Below, piece by piece: positions 33,038 to 39,284 of a DNA stretch of 40,871 nt. Position 1 is the first letter of the stretch, and the number at the start of each line of letters is the position of its first letter. Source of the stretch: a virus. Below the pieces are notes generated by a model. The model was not told the DNA's origin, made no database searches, and worked only from the letters and a program-made list of their open reading frames with translations. Location: positions 1-40,871 of the IMG/VR virus record IMGVR_UViG_3300043449_001629; one strand, given 5' to 3'. Both the position numbers and the translations under genes were made by a program.

Positions 33038-33832
33038 TTAGTACTTAGCGAGCGTAGGAAGCAAGTCGCTAGTATTAAAGTGATAGTTAACACCTGCACG
33101 AACAGTATTGAAACGTGTGTTGTTGTTAACATTGTTGAGCCCAAACCCAGCATTAGTTACGCTGTTGTTGCTGCCGCTAAGATCGGTATAAAGATACTCT
33201 GCCTTAGCCGACCAAGCCGGAGTGAACTTGTACTCAACACCACCACCAGCGGTCCAGCCAGTCTGCATAGCGTTTGACGAAACGAAAGTACCGTTACGCG
33301 AAACATCGCCATAAGCAAAACCACCAGTACCATAAACCATAAGAGCCGGAGTAAGCGGAACAATACCAACTCGACCACGAACAGTACCGAACCAATTGAT
33401 ATTAGTTCCACCGGTATAACCAGCAATCGTGTTCGGATAAAGTCCACCAATGTAAGCAACATTGGAAGCAGCGTTCTGTCCACTGCTCATTGAAGTGCCC
33501 TGGAAATCGGTCTCAGCGCCGACAACTAGCCACGGATTAACCTGATAGTTGTAACCGACCTGCACACCGCCAACAACGCCGGCGTTACCGTTACTGTTGT
33601 TAAGTCCCCAAGTCGTGCTAGACATATTAACGGGATCATAGGCCCAAACACTACCATTGCCGTTGGACTTCCAACCAGCGCCGATATTAGCACCTAGATA
33701 AGCACCCTGCCAAAGCATGATAGGAGCCGGAGCCACATAAGCCGGAGCGGACTTGCGTGACGGTAGGTCAGCAGCAAAGGCCGATCCAATTAGTGCAGCC
33801 GAAGCAAGCACAGTAGCGATAATCTTCTTCAT
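33038..33832 (-). CDS. outer-membrane beta-barrel protein (Omp25/RopB-like), host-type
   Basis: 264 residues from ATG 33832 with GAGGAG upstream. The signal peptide MKKIIATVLASAALIGSAFA is followed by ADLPSRKSAPAYVAPAP, a hallmark start of alphaproteobacterial Omp25/31 (RopB-like) barrels, then GAYLGANIGAGWKSNG. Paired beta-strands follow (VQVGYNYQVNPWLVVGAETD, RVGIVPLTPALMVYGTGGFA, AKAEYLYTDL) ending in TVRAGVNYHF with the C-terminal Phe of barrels. Host copies form small porin or opacity proteins. A phage copy could alter the host surface, for example masking receptors. It looks acquired from a Hyphomicrobiales host. Confidence 0.88.
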   Translation of the reverse strand: MKKIIATVLASAALIGSAFAADLPSRKSAPAYVAPAPIMLWQGAYLGANIGAGWKSNGNGSVWAYDPVNMSSTTWGLNNSNGNAGVVGGVQVGYNYQVNPWLVVGAETDFQGTSMSSGQNAASNVAYIGGLYPNTIAGYTGGTNINWFGTVRGRVGIVPLTPALMVYGTGGFAYGDVSRNGTFVSSNAMQTGWTAGGGVEYKFTPAWSAKAEYLYTDLSGSNNSVTNAGFGLNNVNNNTRFNTVRAGVNYHFNTSDLLPTLAKY

Positions 33833-33863
33833 ATAACATCTCCTCTGTGTTGTTAATAAGTGT

Positions 33864-33892
33864 AAGTTAGCAGACGAAGTGTCTGCTGTCAA
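33864..33892 (-). promoter_or_regulatory. sigma70-type promoter with palindromic spacer
   Basis: TTGACA (33887-33892), 17 nt, TAACTT (33864-33869). The spacer is filled by a perfect 7-bp inverted repeat AGCAGAC-gaagt-GTCTGCT (33869-33887). The layout is the same as before the 414-residue gene, with a different repeat sequence. Confidence 0.65.
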
Positions 33893-33949
33893 TGTCTTAT
33901 TTGCTAACTTTGTTGTCTTTGTTATAGGTGTTGCAGATATCACACAATT

Positions 33950-34417
33950 TTAAGTACAGGTAAATCTACCCTTTTTGTAGTCTTGGTAAAGACTTGTTTT
34001 CTTTACATTACAAAGTTGGCAGAGTGTTTGAATGTTTTCTTTACAATCAGTGCCTCCGTCAACTCTTCGTAGAATGTGATCTGCAACCATTGTCGACCGT
34101 TGCGCCCTAAGTTTGTGAGCCGCATTCTTAAATGGAACAGGTGGATTTTCAAACCATGGATCAGTAAGTGGAGAATAGCCACACCAATCGCAAGTCCATT
34201 CTCTAGAGAATGTCCAAAGTCTATTAGCCTTGCCGACGCCACCGTATTCTACCTGTTGTATCTGATGTTTACGGCATAACTTATTTTGTCCTGGGCCTTT
34301 AAACAAAGTTAAAGGCTCATTACAATCCGGATGTGAACATCTCTTGTCTTCTTGTAACTGTTTAGCAATAACTCCCGGTGACTTAAACTGATCGTTTTCG
34401 GGCAATCTAATCGACAT
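33950..34417 (-). CDS. HNH endonuclease
   Basis: 155 residues. Its ATG directly follows the stop of the ParB-like gene. The N-terminal zinc part (CSHPDCNEPLTLFKG, LCRKHQ) is followed by CDWCGY and the HNH core MVADHILRRVDGGTDCKENI then QTLCQLCNVKKT, where DH and N are catalytic and CxxC pairs bind zinc. HNH enzymes nick or cut DNA, and phage copies are often mobile homing enzymes. Close coupling to the ParB-like gene suggests a two-gene unit. Confidence 0.88.
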   Translation of the reverse strand: MSIRLPENDQFKSPGVIAKQLQEDKRCSHPDCNEPLTLFKGPGQNKLCRKHQIQQVEYGGVGKANRLWTFSREWTCDWCGYSPLTDPWFENPPVPFKNAAHKLRAQRSTMVADHILRRVDGGTDCKENIQTLCQLCNVKKTSLYQDYKKGRFTCT

Positions 34418-35557
34418 TTAGATAAGATCTTCTTCTGGAACAATCCATAGCGGATTGCTAAGAACAGGAACAGGTCCACTAAAGTTCTTTCTAACCTGTT
34501 CCAGTAGGAACGTTACGCCAATTCTTTTTTCAGGATAGCTAATGCCCAACAATGTGTTATCGTTATTCGGCTTGTTAATCCTAAACCAATCCTGCCAGCT
34601 CTTAGTAGCAACTTCGTACAATTCGTTAGCATCGAAATCATCATTAAATGCCGTTCGGAGGCTATTTGCTACTCCACGGATATAAGCATCGTCTATGACA
34701 ATTCCTGCTTCCTCACAAATACGAAAATATTCATACATCATCCAACTTTCCTTAGGAGAGACAGGCCTTGAGCTATTGCAAACATACATAAAGTATTTGC
34801 AAAAATGCTGCGTAATAGAAAGGTCATATCTCCTATGAGTAAACTCAGTAAGAACAGTTAGTGCGCCGGGCTTATTTGTGTCGCCAAACTTAGTGTTAGT
34901 CGCAAACATCTTCGCATTTTCTAAAGCCGTCTGCTTCTGTTCAGCAATCTTCCATTCTTCGATCTCGGCGCCGTCTGTGCGAACACCGAATACCATCTGG
35001 TGAAACAGATCGATAGCATCTAGAGGCTTTTTATCTGTACCATTTAGATAGATAAAGTTAAGACGCATTTCACTCTTCATGCTGCTAGGATAGATATTAA
35101 TAGGAACTTCACACTTCTTAATATCTAAGTTTAGAATTCTAGTCGCGATTACCAACAAAACTATAGCCGTATGCTGACCATCCCAACACACGTAATTACC
35201 AGGTGAGTTAGGGTCTTCATACACACTAATAGGCATAACTTCGATAGTGCGAAACTTGCGCAGGATTGAACTTGCATGTAGCAAGTCTAAGAGTCTCTGC
35301 AAAGTAGTATCGATGATAATCTTATCTAAAGTTGTAGACTGCGCCTTACAGAACTGCATCTGTTCCCAATGTGTAAGGTTAGAGTACCGCCGACGAAATT
35401 CATCTTCAGATGCTTCGAGCGCTCTCTTTGACCAGTTATCAGAAAGATTTTCTTTCAAACGAGCCTTTAATGATACATAGTGACTTTCGGTTTGATTAAA
35501 CTGTTCATTCACAATATCTGCATAAGTCTGTGTAGAAGGAATTAAATTCATAACCAT
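34418..35557 (-). CDS. ParB/Srx-like domain protein
   Basis: 379 residues from ATG 35557 with AGGG upstream. The central part (PISVYEDPNSPGNYVCWDGQ then HTAIVLL) matches the ParB/sulfiredoxin fold, in which the DGQHR-like motif binds nucleotide. Predicted helical domains surround it. Its stop abuts the HNH gene start. Partition is unlikely for a virus of this type; such proteins may act as nucleases or regulators. A promoter lies upstream. Family membership is by motif only. Confidence 0.65.
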   Translation of the reverse strand: MVMNLIPSTQTYADIVNEQFNQTESHYVSLKARLKENLSDNWSKRALEASEDEFRRRYSNLTHWEQMQFCKAQSTTLDKIIIDTTLQRLLDLLHASSILRKFRTIEVMPISVYEDPNSPGNYVCWDGQHTAIVLLVIATRILNLDIKKCEVPINIYPSSMKSEMRLNFIYLNGTDKKPLDAIDLFHQMVFGVRTDGAEIEEWKIAEQKQTALENAKMFATNTKFGDTNKPGALTVLTEFTHRRYDLSITQHFCKYFMYVCNSSRPVSPKESWMMYEYFRICEEAGIVIDDAYIRGVANSLRTAFNDDFDANELYEVATKSWQDWFRINKPNNDNTLLGISYPEKRIGVTFLLEQVRKNFSGPVPVLSNPLWIVPEEDLI

Positions 35558-35596
35558 TTCGTTTTCCCTATTAGGTTAAAGATACTCACAATTATA

Positions 35597-35624
35597 ACTA
35601 TACAACAGAAGTCGTAATTGTCAA
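35597..35624 (-). promoter_or_regulatory. sigma70-type promoter for ParB-like/HNH pair
   Basis: TTGACA (35619-35624), 16 nt, TATAGT (35597-35602). A TATAAT 6 nt further downstream is an alternative -10 with poor spacing. Confidence 0.5.
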
Positions 35625-35655
35625 CTCAGATTAAAGATTCTATTGGAAAGTTTCT

Positions 35656-35730
35656 TGGAGCGGGTGATGAGGATCGAACTCACGACTTCAACTTTGGCAA
35701 AGTTGCGCTCTACCACTGAGCTACACCCGC
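35656..35730 (-). tRNA. tRNA-Gly (anticodon GCC)
   Basis: Acceptor GCGGGTG/CACCCGC pairs perfectly. D-arm GCTC...GAGC, anticodon loop with GCC, T-arm AGTTCGATC and encoded 3' TCCA are present. A CTAAATA element lies 7 nt before the 5' end. Confidence 0.93.
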
Positions 35731-35737
35731 ATATTTT

Positions 35738-35744
35738 TATTTAG
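35738..35744 (-). promoter_or_regulatory. CTAAATA late-type element before tRNA-Gly
   Basis: The element overlaps the stop codon of the secreted proline-rich gene and stands 7 nt upstream of the tRNA 5' end. Confidence 0.3.
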
Positions 35745-36058
35745 TATAGTGGTACTGGGTAAGGTGCCGGAACAGGATAAGGAACAGCATAAGGCTGAGG
35801 TACTGGATAAGGTATTGGACGGTCAACTGGCACTGGATAAGGCTCAGGAACGGGCACTTCTACAACAACCGGCGGAGCCTGCACAACTACAGGCTGCGGT
35901 GGAGGAGCAGCATAACACGGCTGTCCAAAAATACTATCCATAACAGAAGTTAGTGGATCCAGATACGTGCAATGGTAATTTCCATATCCATCATACCATG
36001 CATAAGCAGGAGACGACATCCCGATAACAAGGGCGGTACTAATCAGTAATTTCTTCAT
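35741..36058 (-). CDS. small secreted Pro/Val/Tyr-rich protein
   Basis: 105 residues from ATG 36058, 6 nt after AAGGAG. Signal peptide MKKLLISTALVIGMSSPAYA with a likely cut before WYDGYGN. Two cysteines follow (YHCTYLDPL and GQPCYAA), then repeats of the form PVPYPVP (PVVVQAPPVVVEVPVPEPYP, YPVPVDRPIPYPVPQPYAVP). Such tails are extended and may span the periplasm or bind the wall. The signal and start (SPAYAWYDGYG) resemble the partial protein at the end of the window (SPANAWYRGYG). Confidence 0.75.
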   Translation of the reverse strand: MKKLLISTALVIGMSSPAYAWYDGYGNYHCTYLDPLTSVMDSIFGQPCYAAPPPQPVVVQAPPVVVEVPVPEPYPVPVDRPIPYPVPQPYAVPYPVPAPYPVPLY

Positions 36059-36074
36059 CTTCATCTCCTTAGTT

Positions 36075-36148
36075 TGGCTGGGGTACAAGGATTCGAACCT
36101 CGATAGACGGAATCAAAATCCGTAGTCCTACCATTAGACGATACCCCA
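36075..36148 (-). tRNA. tRNA-Gln (anticodon TTG)
   Basis: Acceptor TGGGGTA/TACCCCA (U1-A72, as usual for Gln), D-arm CGTC...GAC type, anticodon loop TTTTGAT containing TTG, T-arm GGTTCGAATC and encoded GCCA. Confidence 0.92.
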
Positions 36149-36175
36149 AAAACCTTTACAAACTATATATGTAAA

Positions 36176-36251
36176 TGGTAGACCCTGCCGGGTTCGAACC
36201 GGCGACAAACGGATTAAAAGTCCGCTGCTCTACCTACTGAGCTAAGGGTCC
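36176..36251 (-). tRNA. tRNA-Lys (anticodon TTT)
   Basis: Acceptor GGACCCT/AGGGTCT with a terminal G1-U72 wobble, D-arm GCTC...GAGC, anticodon loop CTTTTAA with TTT, T-arm GGTTCGAACC, encoded ACCA. Confidence 0.93.
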
Positions 36252-36258
36252 AAAAACT

Positions 36259-36450
36259 TTATCGAACTAGCGGAAGTTTGGTAGCTTCCTTAAGGAGGAC
36301 AATGAGGTCCTCAACATCCGTTACAATCGTCTTAGAAGTGATCCAATCTTCCTCAGCGTTCTGCCCGGACACTTCAATCATAAAACCATTATCGTAACGG
36401 TAAATGGTGATGCTCTCATCGACTTTAGCGAGTTCTTTAACTGATGCCAT
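36259..36450 (-). CDS. small acidic protein between tRNAs
   Basis: 63 residues from ATG 36450 (MASVKELAKVDESITIYRYD), with AAAGG upstream. Strands YRYDNGFMIEVSG and a helix VEDLIVLLKEATKLP give a compact beta-alpha appearance. It lies between the tRNA-Lys and tRNA-Leu genes. Function unknown; a small regulator is possible. Confidence 0.5.
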   Translation of the reverse strand: MASVKELAKVDESITIYRYDNGFMIEVSGQNAEEDWITSKTIVTDVEDLIVLLKEATKLPLVR

Positions 36451-36490
36451 TTTGTTGCCTTTCATATAGTTTTGGTAATTCCTTAAAGTT

Positions 36491-36575
36491 TGGTACCCCT
36501 GGAGAGACTTGAACTCCCACTCCTCACAGAACTAGATCCTAAGTCTAGCGTGTCTACCAATTCCACCACAGGGGC
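36491..36575 (-). tRNA. tRNA-Leu (anticodon TAG)
   Basis: Class II tRNA of 85 nt with encoded CCA. Acceptor GCCCCTG/CAGGGGT with a G1-U72 wobble, D-arm GGTGGAATTGGTAGACAC, anticodon TAG, a long variable arm, T-arm AGTTCAAGTCT. Confidence 0.92.
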
Positions 36576-36586
36576 AAACTTTATTT

Positions 36587-37039
36587 TTATACTATACTGC
36601 AACCGTCGGTTTTTGTCAAGTGCTTCTGTTTAATTGCTTCGGATATTTTCTTTCGATGTTCTTCGGATTTTGGTTTCCCTAAATTCGCTTTCCCACCGGC
36701 AGCTTTGTTTCCTCTTGCCTGTTTTCTTCTTGCCTCTTCTAAACCGTACTTATCTACCATTCTTTCCCAAATCGACTTGCCGCCATTACTGTCGGCATCT
36801 TTTTTATTTTCTGAAGCAGTTCCCCAATATAAATGATTTGGGTTGCTGCATTTTCCGTTGTGGCAAGCATGACAAACGTGTATCATTTTACCCGACGGAA
36901 TTGTTGTTTCATGTAAATGAGCTAACAACCCTTTAAGGTACATGCTTTGCCCACCGCGTTCTAAACAAGGCTCATCGAGCCTTAAGTGTTTTTGTCTTTC
37001 CTCTTTAGGAAGTAGAATGTATTCTTCTATTTTCTTCAT
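36587..37039 (-). CDS. HNH homing endonuclease-like protein with NUMOD3 tail
   Basis: 150 residues from ATG 37039. HNH-type core HVCHACHNGKCSNPNHLYWG then TASENKKDA, with a zinc-like CHxCHNGxC and the NPNHL motif of phage HNH_3 enzymes. The C-terminus (KPKSEEHRKKISEAIKQKH) is a NUMOD3 DNA-binding motif typical of homing endonucleases. It sits among tRNAs and small exported genes with no intron visible, so it is probably a free-standing homing enzyme. Confidence 0.85.
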   Translation of the reverse strand: MKKIEEYILLPKEERQKHLRLDEPCLERGGQSMYLKGLLAHLHETTIPSGKMIHVCHACHNGKCSNPNHLYWGTASENKKDADSNGGKSIWERMVDKYGLEEARRKQARGNKAAGGKANLGKPKSEEHRKKISEAIKQKHLTKTDGCSIV

Positions 37040-37043
37040 AAAG

Positions 37044-37050
37044 TATTTAG
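37044..37050 (-). promoter_or_regulatory. CTAAATA late-type element
   Basis: GCTAAATA followed by CTTT and the ATG of the NUMOD3 HNH gene, the same layout as before the 127-residue gene at 32901. Confidence 0.35.
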
Positions 37051-37074
37051 CACTAAACACACAGACCAACGTGT

Positions 37075-37296
37075 TTATTGATCTTGCCCATCCATTTTAT
37101 TTTTTGCCTGACTTATTGTTATAGCATTTGCAACTAACAAAAGTGGACCCATTATAACCAAGATCCAATCTTTGTAAGTTATTTTATCTTCGGAACTTGG
37201 GCAATCCTCTTTTAAAAAGTTTTCCCATTCTAAAACACCGATAATTCCGGGTATAATCCAAATAATAACTATAAATCTAAAAAGTATATCGTCCAT
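37075..37296 (-). CDS. small membrane protein with two spans
   Basis: 73 residues. The first hydrophobic segment (FRFIVIIWIIPGIIGVLEW) and the second (WILVIMGPLLLVANAITI) are joined by a charged loop (NFLKEDCPSSEDKITYKD) with one cysteine. A cytoplasmic C-terminal tail KNKMDGQDQ follows. It could be a small inner-membrane protein such as a holin-like or superinfection-exclusion protein; nothing specific shows which. Confidence 0.6.
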   Translation of the reverse strand: MDDILFRFIVIIWIIPGIIGVLEWENFLKEDCPSSEDKITYKDWILVIMGPLLLVANAITISQAKNKMDGQDQ

Positions 37297-37301
37297 TCAG
37301 C

Positions 37302-37529
37302 TCAATCTAAAAACAATTTTGGAACACATTTTATTTTAACATACGATGGATCACCTAGTTCGGGAGAAAATGCTAATCTTGCTGCTCGAGATTGTCCTTC
37401 AAACAAGCAAGCCATCGGAGAATTTTGATGTTCTCCGATTGTTACTGTTACACCTTTTCTCTCTGCCTTACATTCCGTTTCCGGAATGTCGGCATGACAG
37501 ATTAAGATTATTGGAATATATTTTAACAA
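37302..37529 (-). CDS. small Cys-containing protein, probable exported
   Basis: 75 residues. The start is TTG 37529 (MLKYIPIILICHA), with AAGGG upstream. A short hydrophobic start is followed by four cysteines across the chain (ETEC, MACLFEG, IKCVPK plus ILIC). The domain VTVTIGEHQNSPMACLFEGQ suggests a small beta fold. It lies in the row of tiny exported genes; export is inferred because the signal is short. Confidence 0.5.
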   Translation of the reverse strand: MLKYIPIILICHADIPETECKAERKGVTVTIGEHQNSPMACLFEGQSRAARLAFSPELGDPSYVKIKCVPKLFLD

Positions 37530-37531
37530 AA

Positions 37532-37711
37532 TTAACCCTTACAAAGTGTAATGACTTTAAACTTATCGTAAGTACTATTCTTCGGTAGTTTCATTTCAAC
37601 CGAACTGGTCTTACAATAGCTCTTGTCTGCTGTTACTTCTCTATATTGACAGTCAGTAGTGACTCCCTGACTTAGACAGGTGTATAGAGTGGCTACGATT
37701 AATGTTTTCAT
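37532..37711 (-). CDS. small exported Cys protein
   Basis: 59 residues from ATG 37711, preceded by AAGGAG. Signal-like MKTLIVATLYTCLSQGVTT, then DCQYREVTADKSYCKTSSVE and a final LCKG. Three cysteines remain after the likely cleavage, with one more in the signal region. A late-type GATAAATA lies about 40 nt upstream. Function unknown. Confidence 0.6.
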   Translation of the reverse strand: MKTLIVATLYTCLSQGVTTDCQYREVTADKSYCKTSSVEMKLPKNSTYDKFKVITLCKG

Positions 37712-37750
37712 TTGTGTCTCCTTGTGTGTGTATGGTATTTCTACCAATGT

Positions 37751-37758
37751 TATTTATC
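37751..37758 (-). promoter_or_regulatory. late-type promoter element GATAAATA
   Basis: Immediately after the stop of the 56-residue gene and about 40 nt before the 59-residue exported gene. Confidence 0.4.
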
Positions 37759-37929
37759 TTAGCACTTAAAACGGATTTCACTTTCTACCCATTCTCCATT
37801 TACTGGAACTTGGTATCTGTGAACACCGCAATCTTTCTTTTCTATTTTAACGTCATGCTGCTCATGTTTAACTGAGCAGTCTGGCGTACCAATGCATACA
37901 GTCATAACTGCAAGTATTAGTTCCTTCAT
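37759..37929 (-). CDS. small exported Cys protein, 56 residues
   Basis: Starts at ATG 37929 (MKELILAVMTVCIGTPDCSV), whose ATGA overlaps the stop of the 104-residue gene, with AAGGA upstream. Mature part KHEQHDVKIEKKDCGVHRYQ then VPVNGEWVESEIRFKC, with three cysteines after a likely cut. The composition resembles its neighbour at 37532. Function unknown. Confidence 0.6.
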   Translation of the reverse strand: MKELILAVMTVCIGTPDCSVKHEQHDVKIEKKDCGVHRYQVPVNGEWVESEIRFKC

Positions 37930-38240
37930 GATAATCCTTGTAGACCTTTTTCTTCAATAATCCTATCCCAAGCCTTTTGGTCGAAAGTAGGAATGCCCGT
38001 ATAAAGAAAAGGTTTATCATCCTCTAATGCTTTTAACGTTTCGTGATGCGTTTCAATAGCAATTTTAGATATTTCTTTAATACGGGCTTTACGCTCACGT
38101 TCTTTCTTATCTAAGTCATCCATCCAAATTAAGACACGTTGATAAGGATACCTGTTAAATGCCTTACCTTGTGAGTACTGGACGTTATGACTTAGGGTAG
38201 CTTCAATGAGACTGCGAAGTTGTTCCCATTTGTCTGTCAT
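37926..38240 (-). CDS. conserved helical protein of unknown function
   Basis: 104 residues from ATG 38240 with AAGGA upstream. It is charged and helical (LDKKERERKARIKEISKIAI), with no signal peptide, unlike its neighbours, and ends PTFDQKAWDRIIEEKGLQGLS. It is coupled to the 56-residue exported gene. No family recognised. Confidence 0.55.
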   Translation of the reverse strand: MTDKWEQLRSLIEATLSHNVQYSQGKAFNRYPYQRVLIWMDDLDKKERERKARIKEISKIAIETHHETLKALEDDKPFLYTGIPTFDQKAWDRIIEEKGLQGLS

Positions 38241-38249
38241 TCTTAATCC

Positions 38250-38402
38250 TTACATTCCAAAGCTCTTAGCAACAACACGGACGGCAGCGTTAAAAACTTC
38301 AAGAAGGACTTCGTCGGATGGAACAGTTGCACCATTAGAGGACAAAACTTCCTTCATGGTCTCAACAGCTTCGTTCTTAGTTTCGTCGGAAATTCTAAAC
38401 AT
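38250..38402 (-). CDS. small protein, 50 residues
   Basis: From ATG 38402, 6 nt after AAGGAG: MFRISDETKNEAVETMKEVL then SSNGATVPSDEVLLEVFNAA and VRVVAKSFGM. Two helices with an acidic N-terminus. It has a sigma70-type promoter and is 9 bp upstream of the 104-residue gene. Function unknown. Confidence 0.65.
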   Translation of the reverse strand: MFRISDETKNEAVETMKEVLSSNGATVPSDEVLLEVFNAAVRVVAKSFGM

Positions 38403-38421
38403 TTTTATCTCCTTATGATTT

Positions 38422-38450
38422 AATATAACATAGCCTTGTTAATTTAGCAA
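38422..38450 (-). promoter_or_regulatory. sigma70-type promoter
   Basis: TTGCTA (38445-38450), 17 nt, TATATT (38422-38427), then a leader with AAGGAG before the 50-residue gene. The -35 overlaps the end of the lipoprotein gene. Confidence 0.45.
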
Positions 38451-38641
38451 GGTTTCCATGCAGTACTATTTGTACCTGTTTTATATTCACAAATCTTTTG
38501 TGCAGGCTTAGTTCTCTTTGAGTAGTACCCATTTGTATCAAAGTTAAGTCCTATACTATCAGCAGTTGAAACTGCATGACTGGCCACGCCTAGTGAATTG
38601 CACCCACTTAGAAATAGGCTGAGAATTAGTATCTTCTTCAT
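38444..38641 (-). CDS. small lipoprotein
   Basis: 65 residues from ATG 38641; the frame could begin 3 nt earlier at GTG. Signal MKKILILSLFLSGC contains the lipobox LSGC, so Cys14 should be lipidated. Mature part NSLGVASHAVSTADSIGLNF is followed by YYSKRTKPAQKICEYKTG and a final Cys. Phage lipoproteins often block superinfection at the outer membrane; that function is inferred, not shown. The ATG shares bases with the stop of the 55-residue gene. Confidence 0.75.
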   Translation of the reverse strand: MKKILILSLFLSGCNSLGVASHAVSTADSIGLNFDTNGYYSKRTKPAQKICEYKTGTNSTAWKPC

Positions 38642-38808
38642 CACTTCTTCTCGACCTTAGGAGCAATTTCTGCCGGCGGCTTCCAAGTGCCGGTGTATGG
38701 CTTCAAGTTAGCCGGTCTCTTTGGCGGTAGCGGAACTTCTTTAGCTGTTACCATAGCAAAAGCACTAGTACTAAACATTAATGCAAAAAGAAAAGATAAT
38801 ATACGCAT
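38641..38808 (-). CDS. small exported Pro/Lys-rich protein, 55 residues
   Basis: From ATG 38808 after GGAGAAA. Signal MRILSFLFALMFSTSAFA, then MVTAKEVPLPPKRPANLKPY then TGTWKPPAEIAPKVEKK. It has a clear signal peptide and a proline-rich mature part of about 37 residues. TGATG overlap couples it to the lipoprotein gene, so the two probably form a small envelope unit. Confidence 0.7.
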   Translation of the reverse strand: MRILSFLFALMFSTSAFAMVTAKEVPLPPKRPANLKPYTGTWKPPAEIAPKVEKK

Positions 38809-38854
38809 TGCGTTTCTCCATATACTGTAATTAGTTTTTTGGAGAAGAGGTCAC

Positions 38855-38875
38855 AAAAAAAGCCCCTTGCGGGGC
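38855..38875 (-). terminator. intrinsic terminator with GCAA loop
   Basis: On the minus strand GCCCC-GCAA-GGGGC is followed by seven T. It is a canonical intrinsic terminator and ends the structured RNA. A 60-codon frame (38851-39033) reads straight through it and is therefore not accepted as a gene. Confidence 0.9.
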
Positions 38876-39212
38876 CGTTTTGCAGACGCTGAGATTACAC
38901 GCCTTGTATTAGTGCCTCGGACATTATCGCCAGCCTTGCGAGCTGCTTTCTTCCGACATCCACTACATGCCTTTCGGTCATATAGTCCACTAACAATGTC
39001 GCCGTTTTTAAAGTCAGGCAGTAGACTTGTCATTGAATGCTATTCTACACCATCCATTCCGTTTGCCTTGCGAGCAATTCACAGTCGCTAAACTGTTACG
39101 AACCCCCAGGTATAAACTAACTAGGCCTTGCGAGCTTTGTTAGGCTTGATTAGCTTTCGCTTCAAGCATTAGACACCTTTCACATTCAACCGAGGCAGGC
39201 TTTGCGTTTTTA

Positions 39213-39284
39213 ATCAACAGAGGGAGTTGAACCCACTACCGATCGCTTCAAGCGCGATTGCTCTACCAAATGAGCTATGTTATG
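39213..39284 (-). tRNA. degenerate tRNA-like domain inside the large RNA (TTG in anticodon position)
   Basis: A cloverleaf can be drawn: acceptor CATAACA with TGTTGAT (five pairs, two mismatches at the tip), D-arm GCTC-ATTTGGTA-GAGC, anticodon stem ATCGC/GCGAT, T-loop TTCAACT with a stem mismatch. The anticodon loop is GCTTGAA, so position 33 is C where nearly all tRNAs have U. No CCA is encoded. It is more likely a structural tRNA mimic or relic than a working tRNA-Gln. Confidence 0.55.

Noticed and set aside
38851-39033. 60-codon frame with a Cys pair (ACSGCRKKAARKAGDN)
   Set aside because: It lies within the structured RNA, has no ribosome site, reads through the terminator hairpin and ends just after its U-run.
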